A stretch of 64,000 bases of DNA from Pleurocapsa sp. FMAR1 (GCF_963665995.1 NZ_OY762512.1:4092001-4156000); one strand, 5' to 3'. Counted from the stretch's first letter, positions 1-9,608 are shown. The notes: a model not told the origin generated them from the sequence alone. Made by a program: numbers and translations.

Positions 1-992
1 ATACTATTAGTGTAACTGCTGCCATCTCTACCGTTTGCACCTATCCAGGCAGGAATTTTGGCTTTAATTACAGCCTGATAAAAACTAGAGCCGTCAATGA
101 TATCCTGCCAATAAAAAGGTAAAGCACCTTCAGGAGTTAAGACTACATCTACTCCTTGTTTAGCCAGTCTTTGATAACCAGAAGTATAGCCAGCGATCGC
201 TTTACTCCAGCCAGCGGAAAATAGCTTGATTTCGTTGGCAATATTTCCCTGAATAATGCCGACTTTTAGCGGTGCTAGATTATCTTTTGATACTGGTATT
301 TGATAAAGATAATAGCCTACAAGATGACCTGTAATTAAAACTATTAAAGGAGAAGTTATCAACAATAGTTTAATTTTAAAATCAGCATGATTCCGCCAAG
401 CTAAAATAGCTTCTGCCAGTAAACCATTAACCGCAACAATTATCGCTGCAACGGTATTAACTCCTGAGATTTTGCCTAACTGTAAAATAACTAAATTATG
501 GGGACTTTGAGTATAGGCGATCGCGGGCCACCACAAAGGACTATAGCTCCATAATGTTTCTAGGCTACACCATAAAGCTACGCCAATTAAAACCAAAATC
601 AGACTATTAAATAATTTTTTATTGCTAATTCTTTTACTAACAAAGCCGATTAGAATTGCCCAGGTTACTACTACTCCTGCACCCCATAAAGTAATAAAAA
701 CCCAGCAAAAAATAGCGATCGCTAAACTAGCCAACCAAGGAACACCCATCCAAGTCATCGGATGTATTCCAGTGATCCAAAACAAAGCCATGCCGTCATA
801 GCCAACTCCCCAAGCTAAAGCAAGAATAGCTATCTGTTTTAAAGACTTTCGCTGTCTAATTAAAATCCATAAAGGAGCTAAAGCAAACCAAGCAAAATAC
901 CAAGCATTGAACGGTGCTGGTGCTAACCCCATTAAGAAACCGCTTAGTAAAGATGTGATGATTATTCGGATTCTCAACGGTAATAATTTCAT
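1..992 (-). CDS. lnt: Apolipoprotein N-acyltransferase, 5' part (runs off the window)
   Basis: The frame is open from an ATG at 992 to the window edge, so about 330 N-terminal residues are present and the C-terminus is missing. The protein opens with hydrophobic membrane segments and the family signature LMGLAPAPFNAWYFAWFALA. Near the edge it enters the nitrilase-like domain with VVLTPEGALPFYW, whose Glu (about residue 288) matches the catalytic Glu of the Glu-Lys-Cys triad. The Lys and Cys lie outside the window. Lnt transfers the third acyl chain to the N-terminal Cys of lipoproteins in the cytoplasmic membrane. An in-frame TGA three codons upstream of the ATG supports the start. The identification is firm from the two signatures. 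Confidence 0.9.
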   Translation of the reverse strand, partial: MKLLPLRIRIIITSLLSGFLMGLAPAPFNAWYFAWFALAPLWILIRQRKSLKQIAILALAWGVGYDGMALFWITGIHPMTWMGVPWLASLAIAIFCWVFITLWGAGVVVTWAILIGFVSKRISNKKLFNSLILVLIGVALWCSLETLWSYSPLWWPAIAYTQSPHNLVILQLGKISGVNTVAAIIVAVNGLLAEAILAWRNHADFKIKLLLITSPLIVLITGHLVGYYLYQIPVSKDNLAPLKVGIIQGNIANEIKLFSAGWSKAIAGYTSGYQRLAKQGVDVVLTPEGALPFYWQDIIDGSSFYQAVIKAKIPAWIGANGRDGSSYTNS

Positions 993-1252
993 CAAATCTC
1001 AAGCAATTGATGAGTACCTCAGTAATCACAACTGGACTTGTGCCAATACCAGAATGAGGTGTTTAAACACTGCTTGTAAGCAGCTAGCTATTTGGGAAAC
1101 TTCAAGAGCAGGGCGAAACTATTGCCCAGATGTACAGACTGAATATTTGCTGTCGTACAGCTACAGCAGCTAGAAAAACTTAAAGAGAGATCGAGCAATT
1201 ATTTGTTGACCTCTCTACTAACTATCTATCTAGAGACAGATTACTAAAATAT
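993..1252. other. Spacer between lnt and rpoD
   Basis: This is 260 bases between the start of lnt and the end of rpoD, both on the minus strand, so it holds the lnt promoter and rpoD terminator if these exist. A plus-strand open frame crosses it, but it overlaps the lnt start and has no recognisable features. I see no RNA gene. Confidence 0.5.
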
Positions 1253-2374
1253 TTAGCGTATGTATTCTTTTAATATGCTGTTACGGTTAGGATGACGCAG
1301 TTTGCGTAGTGCTTTAGCTTCAATTTGACGAATACGCTCGCGGGTAACATTAAAAATTTGTCCAATTTCCTCTAATGTTTTCATGCGACCATCATCTAAA
1401 CCGTAGCGTAGGCGCAAAACGTCTCGTTCGCGAGGGCTAAGAGTGTCTAACACACTTTCTAAATCTTCTCTAAGCAAACTTTTAGACACCTGATCTTCTG
1501 GAGTCTCTCCGTCTGCCTCAATAAAATCGCCCAAACGAGAGTCTTCTTCTTTACCAATGGGTGTTTCCAAGGAGATAGGCAATTGAGCCGATTTAGCAAT
1601 AAATCTGAGCTTTTCAATCGTCATTTCCATGCGAGTAGCAATCTCTTCTTCTGTAGGCTTGCGTCCTCGCTCTTGAGAAAGTAGTTTAGTAGTTTTTTTA
1701 ATACGAGAAATAGTTTCATATAGGTGAACAGGAAGGCGAATAGTGCGAGACTGATCGGCGATCGCTCTGGTAATTGCCTGTCTGATCCACCAAGTAGCAT
1801 AGGTAGAAAATTTATAGCCTTTTTCATGATCGAATTTTTCGGCTGCTCTAATCAAACCAAGAGAACCTTCTTGAATCAAGTCCTGAAAAGATAAACCACG
1901 ATTCATATATTTTTTGGCGATGGAAACAACCAACCGCAGGTTGGACTGCACCATCTTGTCTTTAGCTCTCCTGCCGATATAGAGACGACGACGGAATTTG
2001 GGATATTCCATGTCTACTTCTCTTGCCCACTCTTCGTCACTAGCTTCGTGACCTAGACCGTCTTCTAAACTATCTTTTAGTCTTTCTAGTTCCAATAAAT
2101 CGGCAATTTGACGGGCTAATTCAATTTCTTCCTCTGCTCTTAAAAGTCTAATGCGACCTATTTCTTGCAGATAGATGCGAATAGAATCTTCAGTATAAGG
2201 TTTTTTTCTGCCACGTTCGACACGCTTAGTACCAGTAGCTTTTTTCTTTTTGCCTTTTGCTGCTGGCTTAAGATCGACACTGTCTTTTACTTTTTTGGAA
2301 TCCTCTTCAATGAGGCTTTCCCAGTCGTTTCCAGGATTGGCGATCGTTGCTAGAACTTGGTTAGCTTGGGTCAT
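1253..2374 (-). CDS. rpoD: Principal RNA polymerase sigma factor (SigA/RpoD, sigma-70 group 1)
   Basis: A 373-residue primary sigma factor that directs RNA polymerase to housekeeping promoters. A basic, lysine-rich leader (about residues 30-60) precedes region 1.2 ([16 protein letters not shown]), the non-conserved spacer, region 2 ([26 protein letters not shown], then the -10 recognition segment [14 protein letters not shown]), region 3 and region 4.2 ([20 protein letters not shown] helix-turn-helix). The length is normal for cyanobacterial SigA, which is shorter than the E. coli protein. GAGGA lies about 8 nt before the ATG. It is an isolated gene with over 600 bases of non-coding DNA upstream. 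Confidence 0.97.
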   Translation of the reverse strand: MTQANQVLATIANPGNDWESLIEEDSKKVKDSVDLKPAAKGKKKKATGTKRVERGRKKPYTEDSIRIYLQEIGRIRLLRAEEEIELARQIADLLELERLKDSLEDGLGHEASDEEWAREVDMEYPKFRRRLYIGRRAKDKMVQSNLRLVVSIAKKYMNRGLSFQDLIQEGSLGLIRAAEKFDHEKGYKFSTYATWWIRQAITRAIADQSRTIRLPVHLYETISRIKKTTKLLSQERGRKPTEEEIATRMEMTIEKLRFIAKSAQLPISLETPIGKEEDSRLGDFIEADGETPEDQVSKSLLREDLESVLDTLSPRERDVLRLRYGLDDGRMKTLEEIGQIFNVTRERIRQIEAKALRKLRHPNRNSILKEYIR

Positions 2375-2984
2375 GCCGTTTTCCTCTTGCTCCTTCAGTG
2401 AAAATTTAATGATATTTTTTTTGTTAACTTTAGTTAAGTTGAAATTAGCTTGTGTCTAATTACACTTAACTTGACTATTGATTATTTGGATCGCTTATCT
2501 GCTGACAAATAACGGTTTGATCCTTGTGTATCATGGTTGAGATAGATTTTCTAGCGGGTATTATTAACTAGAAGCTGGCGATATTTTTCGATTTTAGCCT
2601 TGATCGCCATAAGTTTGGTAAATATTAAACAGAAATTCAGGAGTTTTTACACAAGATTTATCAAGAAATTACAAAATTTTCTGTAATTTTACTCCTATGG
2701 CATTGTAAGCAATTTGACAGGAAATAACACGGATTAATTTTTTTATCTAGGAATTTTCCTCTTTGAGAAGCTCGTAAAATAGCATCAGAGTAGCTTTGAA
2801 TAAGATCCTGCTCGGAGCGTCTTTTTGCTTTACATTTATTCGTAATTTTAGCGTTGCTGATTTAGCGAATAAGTGCGGTGGGGGTTTCTCTCAATGAGCA
2901 ACTTGTTCAAGACAGTAATTGACTTATAAAATAATATTTTTTGTAACTCTTAGCTTTTAGCTCTTAAGATGACATACTACTAAA
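2375..2984. other. Long intergenic region between divergent rpoD and a membrane-protein gene
   Basis: These 610 bases separate the divergently transcribed rpoD and the gene starting at 2985, so both promoters should lie here. Visible structures are a short hairpin (AAATTACA/TGTAATTT, 2666-2689) and a MITE-like repeat at 2851-2926, annotated separately. I found no convincing ORF or RNA gene. Confidence 0.6.
2851..2926 (+). repeat. Short copy of a MITE-like element (GCGTTGCTGATTT ... GACAGTAATTGACTTA)
   Basis: This segment starts GCGTTGCTGATTTAGCGAA, passes through GCGGTGGGGGTTTC and ends GTTCAAGACAGTAATTGACTT. The same blocks, in the same order but on the opposite strand and separated by about 100 extra bases, occur at 10345-10523. 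Its first 13 bases match the terminal repeat of the IS1-like element that starts at 17031. A non-autonomous element mobilised by an IS1-type transposase is my inference. Confidence 0.6.
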
Positions 2985-4718
2985 ATGTTTAATGGTGAAG
3001 AGCAAGTGAAAATCAACAACAAAGATTTTTATTTCTGGTTGGGTGTAAGTTTATTATTCGCTCTTTATTACGGATTATTTTTTTACTATCAGGTATTTAG
3101 CCATGAATACATAGTTCAAGATGATGCCAGACATCATGTAGTTTGGCTACAAAAATTTATCGATCCAAAGCTATTTCCTAACGATCTAATTGCTGACTAT
3201 TTTCAAAGTCTTGCTCCTTTGGGATTTAAAGCACTATATTTTTTAATGGCAAAAATTGGCATTCAGCCAATTGTCTTGGCAAAAATATTGCCTCCAATAC
3301 TAGGTCTAATTACTACTGTTTATATCTATTTATTTAGTTTAGAAATATTACCTCTTGCCAGTTGTGCATTTTTAAGTAGCTTATTCGTCAATCAACTCAT
3401 TTGGCTAAATGACGATTTGGTTTCGGCAACACCTAGAGCTTTTCTTTATCCAATCTTGGCAGCATTTTTATATTATTTATCCAAAAAGGAGCTTGTTGCT
3501 TGTTTATTATTAATGCTATTGCAAGGCTTATTTTATCCTCAGTTATTATTAGTTGAAATAATAGTATTTAGTTTGAACTTGTTAATAGTAAAGGACAAGA
3601 TATTATTTAAATTTACTTCCCAAAAAGAACCCTATATTTGGTGGATATTGGGAGGAATAGTTACGGCGATCGCACTTTTTTCCCAGGTTCAAAAACCACC
3701 AGAACTAGCAATCCTTGTTACCGCCCAACAGATGCAGCAAATGCCAGAGTTTAATTCTGGTGGTAGAACTCCGTTTTTTGGTGGTGGTTGGTTTAATTAT
3801 TGGCTGGCTGGCGATAGTGGCTTAAGTTTGCCTCTTTTTCCGTCTGTAGTTTGGAGTGGGTTGGCATTACCTTTTTTACTTAAAACTAAACTGCCGATTA
3901 CCAAGTTAATTACCAAAAAAATCAGCATTTTAATTCAGGTTGCGATCGCATCTATTTTAATGTTTATCGCTGCCCATATTTTATTGCCAAAATTACATTT
4001 ACCAAACCGTTATACATATCATAGTCTGCGGTTGGTTATGGCAATTACCACGGCAATTGTCTTAACGATTTTAATCGATATAGCTAAAAATTGGTTGCTT
4101 AAAAAGCTTCAGTCGAAAACTTCTTTTAAGACTTCAGAAAAAATTAAAATTGCTGTAATTACTATTTTTAGCATCACAATAATTGTACTTCCTGCTATCC
4201 CTTATGTATTTACTAATTGGTGTCAAAATTGGAAAATAGGTACGGCAACGGAGATATATCAATATTTGGCAGGGCAGCCTAAAGATACTCTTGTTGCATC
4301 CTTAAGCAAAGATGCTGATAATATTCCTGCATTTTCCCAACGGTCAATTTTGATTGGAGGTGAATTTGCCTTTGCTTATCATCCTATCTATTATAATCAA
4401 TTTAAACAAAGAACAATTGATCTATTAGAGGCTCAATATAGTCCAAATCCAAAAGTTTTAAAATCTTTTATCCAAAAATATAAAGTAGATTATTTACTGT
4501 TAGATAATAATGCTTTTACAGCTAATTATTTATTAGACAAAAATTGGCTGGTTAATAGCAGTTGGTCGGCAAAAACAAACAAAAACATATCCCAATTAGA
4601 ATCCAATGTTTCTCCTGCTTTACTCAAATTTGTTTTATCTTGTTCAGTTAGATCTACAGGCAACTTAAATCTAGTAGATAGTAACTGTATTGTAAATAAT
4701 TCAAACAACGATGTTTAA
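2985..4718 (+). CDS. Polytopic membrane protein of unknown function, possibly GT-C glycosyltransferase-like
   Basis: A 577-residue protein with roughly ten to twelve hydrophobic segments spread over residues 15-410, followed by a largely soluble C-terminal part (about 420-577). The first non-membrane loop carries EYIVQDDARHHVVW (Asp46-Asp47). An acidic pair in this position is typical of GT-C glycosyltransferases and related membrane proteins, but no other family motif was recognised, so the assignment is only suggestive. Codon usage resembles the neighbouring genes. The stop codon overlaps the end of modBC on the other strand by 4 bases, so the two genes converge tail to tail. The start is the first ATG after an AT-rich leader. 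Confidence 0.75.
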   Translation: MFNGEEQVKINNKDFYFWLGVSLLFALYYGLFFYYQVFSHEYIVQDDARHHVVWLQKFIDPKLFPNDLIADYFQSLAPLGFKALYFLMAKIGIQPIVLAKILPPILGLITTVYIYLFSLEILPLASCAFLSSLFVNQLIWLNDDLVSATPRAFLYPILAAFLYYLSKKELVACLLLMLLQGLFYPQLLLVEIIVFSLNLLIVKDKILFKFTSQKEPYIWWILGGIVTAIALFSQVQKPPELAILVTAQQMQQMPEFNSGGRTPFFGGGWFNYWLAGDSGLSLPLFPSVVWSGLALPFLLKTKLPITKLITKKISILIQVAIASILMFIAAHILLPKLHLPNRYTYHSLRLVMAITTAIVLTILIDIAKNWLLKKLQSKTSFKTSEKIKIAVITIFSITIIVLPAIPYVFTNWCQNWKIGTATEIYQYLAGQPKDTLVASLSKDADNIPAFSQRSILIGGEFAFAYHPIYYNQFKQRTIDLLEAQYSPNPKVLKSFIQKYKVDYLLLDNNAFTANYLLDKNWLVNSSWSAKTNKNISQLESNVSPALLKFVLSCSVRSTGNLNLVDSNCIVNNSNNDV

Positions 4719-6550
4719 TTAGGTGCTTTAGCATCAAACATTATTATCTCAGGAGGAGACAGATGAATGTACCAAGGAAAAGCTAGCTTATTTAGTCTTT
4801 GCCACTCAAGCAGAGTTATTTCTGCTTCAAGCTGATAATCTTCTGCATTATTAATCGTGGAATGAAGTTTTAAGTACGCAATAACTTTGTTAGGAAATTC
4901 GCTATATTTAGTCAGCCATACGGGAAATATATTTATCCCTGACTCATTTTTGGTAAAGGTAATTACATGAGCATGAATCCCAATCTGGCTTAGGTTTTTA
5001 GGTATGGGATGCTCAACCTGTAGCTCACATTGCCAATCTATAGCTGCGATAATTTGAGATGATATTTTCTTGGCACGAGAAAAATTATTGCATCCTGTTA
5101 TTTGAGCCGTTTTGAGGTTAGGAGGATGATTGATAACATTTTGTTTTTGATTAAAAGCGATCGCCTTTCCGCGATCGATAATTAATAATTGCGGACAAAG
5201 ATAATAAGCCTCTGCCAGATTGTGAGTAACATACAGAGTTAAACCTGGATAATTAGTCAAACGCTTGCGGAGCAATTTAATTAATCTAGATTTTAAATTT
5301 GTGTCTAAAGCCGAAAATGGTTCATCCAGCAAGGTTACAGCAGGATTGCTAGCTAAAGCTCTGGCTAAGGCGATTCTTTGCTGTTCTCCTCCTGATAGCT
5401 GGGCGGGAAAGCGATCGTGTAATAAAGGTAAATTTACTTCTTGCAATTGCTTTGTTACTTCTTTTTTAATTACTGAAGTTGAGTGTGTAATAGACATCCC
5501 AAAAGCAATATTCTCAGCCACAGTAAGATGAGGGAAAAGAGCATAATCTTGAAATACTAAACCCACAGCGCGCTCTTGGGGTAGTAGGTTAATTTTTTTT
5601 GCTGAATCAAATAAAACTCTGTTATTAAGAACGATTATGCCTCTATCTGGGGTTTCTAAACCCGCAATACAGCGCAAAACAGTTGTTTTGCCTGCGCCAG
5701 AAGCTCCTAGTATACCTAACGGATTTTGCTGGCTATTAATTGTAAAAGCAATATCTAATAAAAAATCTGGTAGTTGTTTTTGAATATCTACTTCTAACTT
5801 TATCTCTTCTATTTGCTTACTTTCTCTAAAGGCTGTTTGCGAATAGCCTCTTTCTTTAGGAAAAAATATCCGTTTGCCCCGATCTACGTTACTTTGGTGT
5901 TCCCAATAATTAACTCCCATAATGACAACTAAAGAAATAAACAATAAAATAATTACCAACCATAAAGCCCGATCCATCGCCCCACTTTCGGCAACGAAAA
6001 AGATAGCGATAGGTATGGTTTGAGTTTTACCAGGAATACTCCCCGCTAACATCAAAGTTGCCCCAAATTCACCTAAAGCACGAGCAAAAGCCAATAAAGT
6101 TCCTGCAATCAGTCCAGGTTTAGCTAAAGGTAAAATGATTCGCCAGAAAATTGTGATTTCTGAAGCCCCTAAAGTTCTCGCACAGGCAATGAGATTACTA
6201 TTATTTTGCTGAAATGCTGCTAAAGCAGTCTTGTACATTAAGGGAAAAGCTACTACTGTGGCTGCAATGACGGTGGCATACCAGGTAAAAATTACTCGTA
6301 TGCCTACCAAATCTAGTAGTTGTCCTAAGAATCCATTTTTACCCAAAGCTAACAGCAGTAAAAATCCTACTACTGTTGGTGGCAATACCAAAGGTGCGGT
6401 AAAAATGCCATCTATTAAACCTTTACCTTTACCCTGATATCGACTCATCCACCACGCAGCCAAAACTCCCAAGCAGAAAGTAATTATCGTGGCGACTACT
6501 GCTGTTTTGAGAGATATCCAAACGGAAGCTAAAACACTGCTATTTAACAA
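4715..6550 (-). CDS. modBC: Fused molybdate ABC transporter permease and ATPase (ModB-ModC)
   Basis: A 611-residue fusion of two transporter subunits. Residues 1-217 are the ModB permease, with membrane segments and the ABC-coupling loop ACARTLGASEITIFW near residue 123. A linker leads to the ModC ATPase with Walker A GASGAGKTT (282-290), signature LSGGEQ (385-390) and Walker B TLLDEP (406-411). The last 140 residues form a C-terminal extension where ModC usually carries its molybdate-binding TOBE domain. With ModA it imports molybdate, driven by ATP. Fused modBC is known from cyanobacteria. modA ends 19 bases upstream, so the two are probably one operon. The high-identity ABC motifs make the call firm. 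Confidence 0.95.
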   Translation of the reverse strand: MLNSSVLASVWISLKTAVVATIITFCLGVLAAWWMSRYQGKGKGLIDGIFTAPLVLPPTVVGFLLLLALGKNGFLGQLLDLVGIRVIFTWYATVIAATVVAFPLMYKTALAAFQQNNSNLIACARTLGASEITIFWRIILPLAKPGLIAGTLLAFARALGEFGATLMLAGSIPGKTQTIPIAIFFVAESGAMDRALWLVIILLFISLVVIMGVNYWEHQSNVDRGKRIFFPKERGYSQTAFRESKQIEEIKLEVDIQKQLPDFLLDIAFTINSQQNPLGILGASGAGKTTVLRCIAGLETPDRGIIVLNNRVLFDSAKKINLLPQERAVGLVFQDYALFPHLTVAENIAFGMSITHSTSVIKKEVTKQLQEVNLPLLHDRFPAQLSGGEQQRIALARALASNPAVTLLDEPFSALDTNLKSRLIKLLRKRLTNYPGLTLYVTHNLAEAYYLCPQLLIIDRGKAIAFNQKQNVINHPPNLKTAQITGCNNFSRAKKISSQIIAAIDWQCELQVEHPIPKNLSQIGIHAHVITFTKNESGINIFPVWLTKYSEFPNKVIAYLKLHSTINNAEDYQLEAEITLLEWQRLNKLAFPWYIHLSPPEIIMFDAKAPN

Positions 6551-6569
6551 AAGATTTAATCGTACAAAT

Positions 6570-7433
6570 TCAGGTAAAGCAAAATGAAGTATCTTCAGTT
6601 GTTAATTGTTTATTATTAATTGACACAAAGCCATACTGTTTAAAAATAGCTTGAGCTTTGGGTGAGAAGAGGAACTGAAGCATCTGTTGAGCAGCTTGGG
6701 GATGATTGCTATCTTTAATTATGGCAACAGGATATATTATAGGACTATGGGTTTGTGGGAGTGCGATCGCAACAGTTTTGACTTGTTTAGAAGACTCTGC
6801 ATCGGTACGATAAACTATTCCTGCATCCACATTGCCCGTCTCCACATAACTTAAAACTTGACGTACATCTTTGCCATAAACACTTTTAAGTCTAACCGCA
6901 TCAATAATATTTAGGTTAGTTAATATTTCTTCAGCATATTGTCCCGCAGGAACACTTGTCGGTTCTCCTAAAGCGATTTGCTTAGTTGATTCTTTAGCTA
7001 AATCAGCAAAATCAACAATTGATTGATTGTCGAGCGGTACTATTAAAACCATTTGGTTTCTAACTAAATCTTGACGAGTTTTAGCAAGTAGCAGCTTTTT
7101 AGCCTCTAAATCATTCATTTGCTTTGGTGCAGCAGAAATAAAGATATCAATCGGCGCGCCTTGTTCTATTTGATTTTCCAAAGAACCAGAAGAACCAAAA
7201 TTAAGAGCTATCTTTACTTGAGGATGTTGTTGCGTATAAAGATCTTCAATATCAGTTAATACATCCTGCATACTAGCAGCAGCAGAGATAGTTAATTCTG
7301 TTGTTGCGGTTTTCTGTTTATCTACTGTCTGGCGATTGACGGTTTGAGTACAGCTACTAATTAAACTTAGAATTAAAAATTGAAAAGCGATAAATCTCTT
7401 AGGTATGTTTTTAATTCCTCTTGTCATGATCAA
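6570..7433 (-). CDS. modA: Molybdate-binding lipoprotein of the ABC transporter
   Basis: A 287-residue substrate-binding protein of the ModA family. The signal sequence ends in a lipobox (LISSC, Cys28), so the mature protein is predicted to be a lipid-anchored periplasmic receptor. Family hallmarks are TELTISAAASMQDVL after the linker, LNFGSSGSLENQIEQGAP (oxyanion-binding loop) and GNVDAGIVYRTDA. The C-terminus carries a short tail beyond the usual end (QLTTEDTSFCFT), which looks dispensable. It is the first gene of the modA-modBC pair. An SRP RNA gene on the same strand lies about 60 bases upstream. Confidence 0.94.
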   Translation of the reverse strand: MIMTRGIKNIPKRFIAFQFLILSLISSCTQTVNRQTVDKQKTATTELTISAAASMQDVLTDIEDLYTQQHPQVKIALNFGSSGSLENQIEQGAPIDIFISAAPKQMNDLEAKKLLLAKTRQDLVRNQMVLIVPLDNQSIVDFADLAKESTKQIALGEPTSVPAGQYAEEILTNLNIIDAVRLKSVYGKDVRQVLSYVETGNVDAGIVYRTDAESSKQVKTVAIALPQTHSPIIYPVAIIKDSNHPQAAQQMLQFLFSPKAQAIFKQYGFVSINNKQLTTEDTSFCFT

Positions 7434-7494
7434 TAAGAGTAATTCGGTTTCAACAACTGTAGTGAGTTAAATCCTAAAACGCATCTATAAAAAG

Positions 7495-7590
7495 TGATTC
7501 GGATATCACGCCTGTGTTAAGCATCCCTTATTGCTGCTGCCGTCAAGCTCTGACAAGGTTCGGGCGTTAATACTGCATGAGTCCGAATCA
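7495..7590 (-). ncRNA. ffs: Signal recognition particle RNA, small bacterial type
   Basis: Read on the minus strand, the ends pair (TGATTCGGA with TCCGAATCA) to close one long stem-loop of about 96 nt. The apical part contains CAGAGCTTGACGGCAGCAGC, which matches the conserved SRP-RNA domain IV core (CAG-Gxx-CCGGAAGGnAGCAGC pattern) bound by Ffh. This RNA forms the SRP that targets nascent membrane proteins. The core motif plus terminal pairing makes this a confident call although it has no ORF. Confidence 0.9.
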
Positions 7591-7596
7591 TAAACC

Positions 7597-7626
7597 AGCA
7601 TAACACAATCATTCGCCGATAACCAA
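7597..7626 (-). promoter_or_regulatory. Predicted sigma-70 promoter of the SRP RNA gene
   Basis: On the minus strand TTGGTT (7626-7621) and TATGCT (7602-7597) are separated by 18 bases. The start would fall about 6-7 bases further, at the first base of the terminal stem of the SRP RNA. The spacing and position fit; the -35 box is only a partial match. Confidence 0.5.
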
Positions 7627-7659
7627 GTAGATGCGTATTGTAACTGCACTTTACTTTAT

Positions 7660-9525
7660 CTAGCCTTTTAAAACCCTAGTAGCGTTGAGAATTGCCAACA
7701 GTGCTACGCCTACATCGGCAAACACGGCTGACCAAAGAGAGGCTATTCCAACTGCTCCTAGTAAAATAAACAAAGCTTTAATTGCCATTGCCAGGATGAT
7801 ATTCTGCCAGACAATAGAGTGAGTTTTACGAGCGATATTAATTGCTTCTGCCACTTTAGAAGGAGCATCGGTCATTAGCACCACATCGGCAGTTTCGATC
7901 GCTGCATCTGAACCTAATGCACCCATTGCTATACCTACATCGGCTCTGGCAATTACAGGTGCATCGTTAATTCCATCGCCGACAAAAGCCACTTTGCTTT
8001 TTTTGTCAGACTTACGAATATAATGCTCGATCGCCTCTACTTTATCTTCTGGTAGTAATTCGGCTTCGTAGGTATCTAAACCGAGTTTACTGGCAACATT
8101 CTTAGCCACAACTCGGTTATCTCCCGTTAGCATTACCGTTTGGGTGACTCCTGCTTTTTTGAGTCGGGCGATCGCTCTTGAAGCATCTTCTTTAATTCTG
8201 TCGGCGATTAAGATATAACCCGCATATTTTTTATCTATTGCTAAATGAACTACCGTACCTTCAACATTGCAGGTATCATGTTCTATATGTTCTCGGTGTA
8301 ACAGGCGATCGTTTCCTGCTAATACTGACTTTCCCTGAACTTTGGCTCGTATACCGTGTCCTGGGATTTCTTCGTAATCGGTAACATCAGAGTCAGCAAT
8401 TGCACCATCGTAAGCTTCAACAATCGATCGCGCTACAGGATGATTGGATTGAGATTCTGCTAAAGCTGCTAGGGTTAATAATTCCTTTTCGCTGTAGCCG
8501 TTATAGGGAGTTATCTGAGTAACTTGAAATACACCTTCGGTTAACGTTCCTGTTTTATCAAAAATAACCGTTTTGACATCGGTTAAAGTATCTAAGAAAG
8601 TCGAACCCTTAACTAAGATTCCTCTTTTTGCTGCACCGCCGACTCCACCGAAGTAACCCAAAGGAATACTAATCACTAATCCGCAGGGACAGGATATTAC
8701 TAATAAGACTAACGCCCGATAAACCCATAGTTCGCTAGATTCACCAGGAATTAATAAGGGCGGTAAGATGGCAACGGCTAAAGATAAGAAAACCACTACA
8801 GGAGTGTAATAACGAGCAAAGCGAGTAATAAATTGCTCGGTTGGGGCTTTTTTACTGCTAGCATTTTCCACCAAGTCCAAAATCTTAGCAATGGAAGATT
8901 CGGCAAATAGTTTAGTTACTCGAACGGTCAAACTACCTGTTTGGTTAATCGCACCTGCTAGGATCGTTTCTCCTTCTCTTACAGTTCGAGGTATAGACTC
9001 ACCCGTCAGTGCCGAAGTATCCACCTGGGAATTACCCGCTAATATCTCCCCGTCTAAAGGAACTTTCTCCCCTGGCTTGATAATGATAATATCCCCAACT
9101 TCTACTTTTTCTGGTGCAACCTCTCTAATTTCACCATCTAGCTTGAGATTCGCCGTGTCGGGGCGTACTTCTAACAATGACTTAATCGAACGTCGCGATC
9201 GCCCGACTGCAAACCCCTGAAACATTTCTCCTACCTGGAAAAACAGCATTACCGCCACGGCTTCAGGTATTTCATGAATGGCGATCGCACCTATGGTAGC
9301 AATAGTCATTAAGAAGTTTTCATCAAAGATTTGACCCCGCAAAATATTACGTCCCGCACTAGTTAAAACACTCCAGCCACTTATCAAATAGGCGGGAATT
9401 AGAACTGCGTATTCAGCGATCGCTCCAGGGGTATTATGCAAAGGCTGGTTAAAAATTAAGCCAACAAGAAATAAAACTATCGCAATACTTAAAGGAATAA
9501 GTTCAGAGCGTAGAGTCGGAATCAT
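7660..9525 (-). CDS. P1B-type heavy-metal-exporting ATPase (Zn/Cd/Co/Pb class)
   Basis: A 621-residue cation-transporting ATPase. Visible motifs are TGES (174-177, actuator), the membrane metal site CPC (279-281), the phosphorylated DKTGT (323-327), the HP dipeptide in SNHPVARS, and the hinge GDGINDAP. The CPC site and SmtB-type regulator next door point to export of zinc, cadmium or related divalent ions across the membrane. There is no N-terminal HMA domain; a Cys/His-rich leader normally fused to such proteins is instead encoded by a separate 27-codon frame whose stop overlaps this ATG (TAATG at 9527-9523). Translation is therefore probably coupled. Substrate is inferred, not proven. Confidence 0.93.
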   Translation of the reverse strand: MIPTLRSELIPLSIAIVLFLVGLIFNQPLHNTPGAIAEYAVLIPAYLISGWSVLTSAGRNILRGQIFDENFLMTIATIGAIAIHEIPEAVAVMLFFQVGEMFQGFAVGRSRRSIKSLLEVRPDTANLKLDGEIREVAPEKVEVGDIIIIKPGEKVPLDGEILAGNSQVDTSALTGESIPRTVREGETILAGAINQTGSLTVRVTKLFAESSIAKILDLVENASSKKAPTEQFITRFARYYTPVVVFLSLAVAILPPLLIPGESSELWVYRALVLLVISCPCGLVISIPLGYFGGVGGAAKRGILVKGSTFLDTLTDVKTVIFDKTGTLTEGVFQVTQITPYNGYSEKELLTLAALAESQSNHPVARSIVEAYDGAIADSDVTDYEEIPGHGIRAKVQGKSVLAGNDRLLHREHIEHDTCNVEGTVVHLAIDKKYAGYILIADRIKEDASRAIARLKKAGVTQTVMLTGDNRVVAKNVASKLGLDTYEAELLPEDKVEAIEHYIRKSDKKSKVAFVGDGINDAPVIARADVGIAMGALGSDAAIETADVVLMTDAPSKVAEAINIARKTHSIVWQNIILAMAIKALFILLGAVGIASLWSAVFADVGVALLAILNATRVLKG

Positions 9526-9608
9526 TATGAGCGTGGCTGATGGTCATGACCTTCATGTTTATGGCTTTCGACGGTAGAACAGCAGCCAGAAGAATGTTGA
9601 TTTGACAT
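9525..9608 (-). CDS. 27-residue Cys/His-rich mini-ORF overlapping the metal ATPase start
   Basis: ATG at 9608 opens a frame of 27 residues containing GCCSTVESHKHEGHDHQ, with two adjacent Cys and five His, and it ends with TAA at 9527-9525. That stop shares its last base with the ATPase ATG. Cyanobacterial relatives of this ATPase carry a similar Cys-Cys/His-rich leader as part of the same protein, so this may be a split-off leader (natural or by frameshift) or a free metal-binding peptide. The in-frame extension of the ATPase upstream of its ATG meets a TGA within ten codons, so the two frames cannot simply be joined. It sits between a SmtB-type operator and the ATPase. Confidence 0.6.
   Translation of the reverse strand: MSNQHSSGCCSTVESHKHEGHDHQPRS

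Noticed and set aside
907-1173. 88-codon plus-strand frame crossing the lnt start
   Set aside because: It overlaps the first codons of lnt on the other strand, has no recognisable domain or start signal, and the lnt frame explains the sequence.
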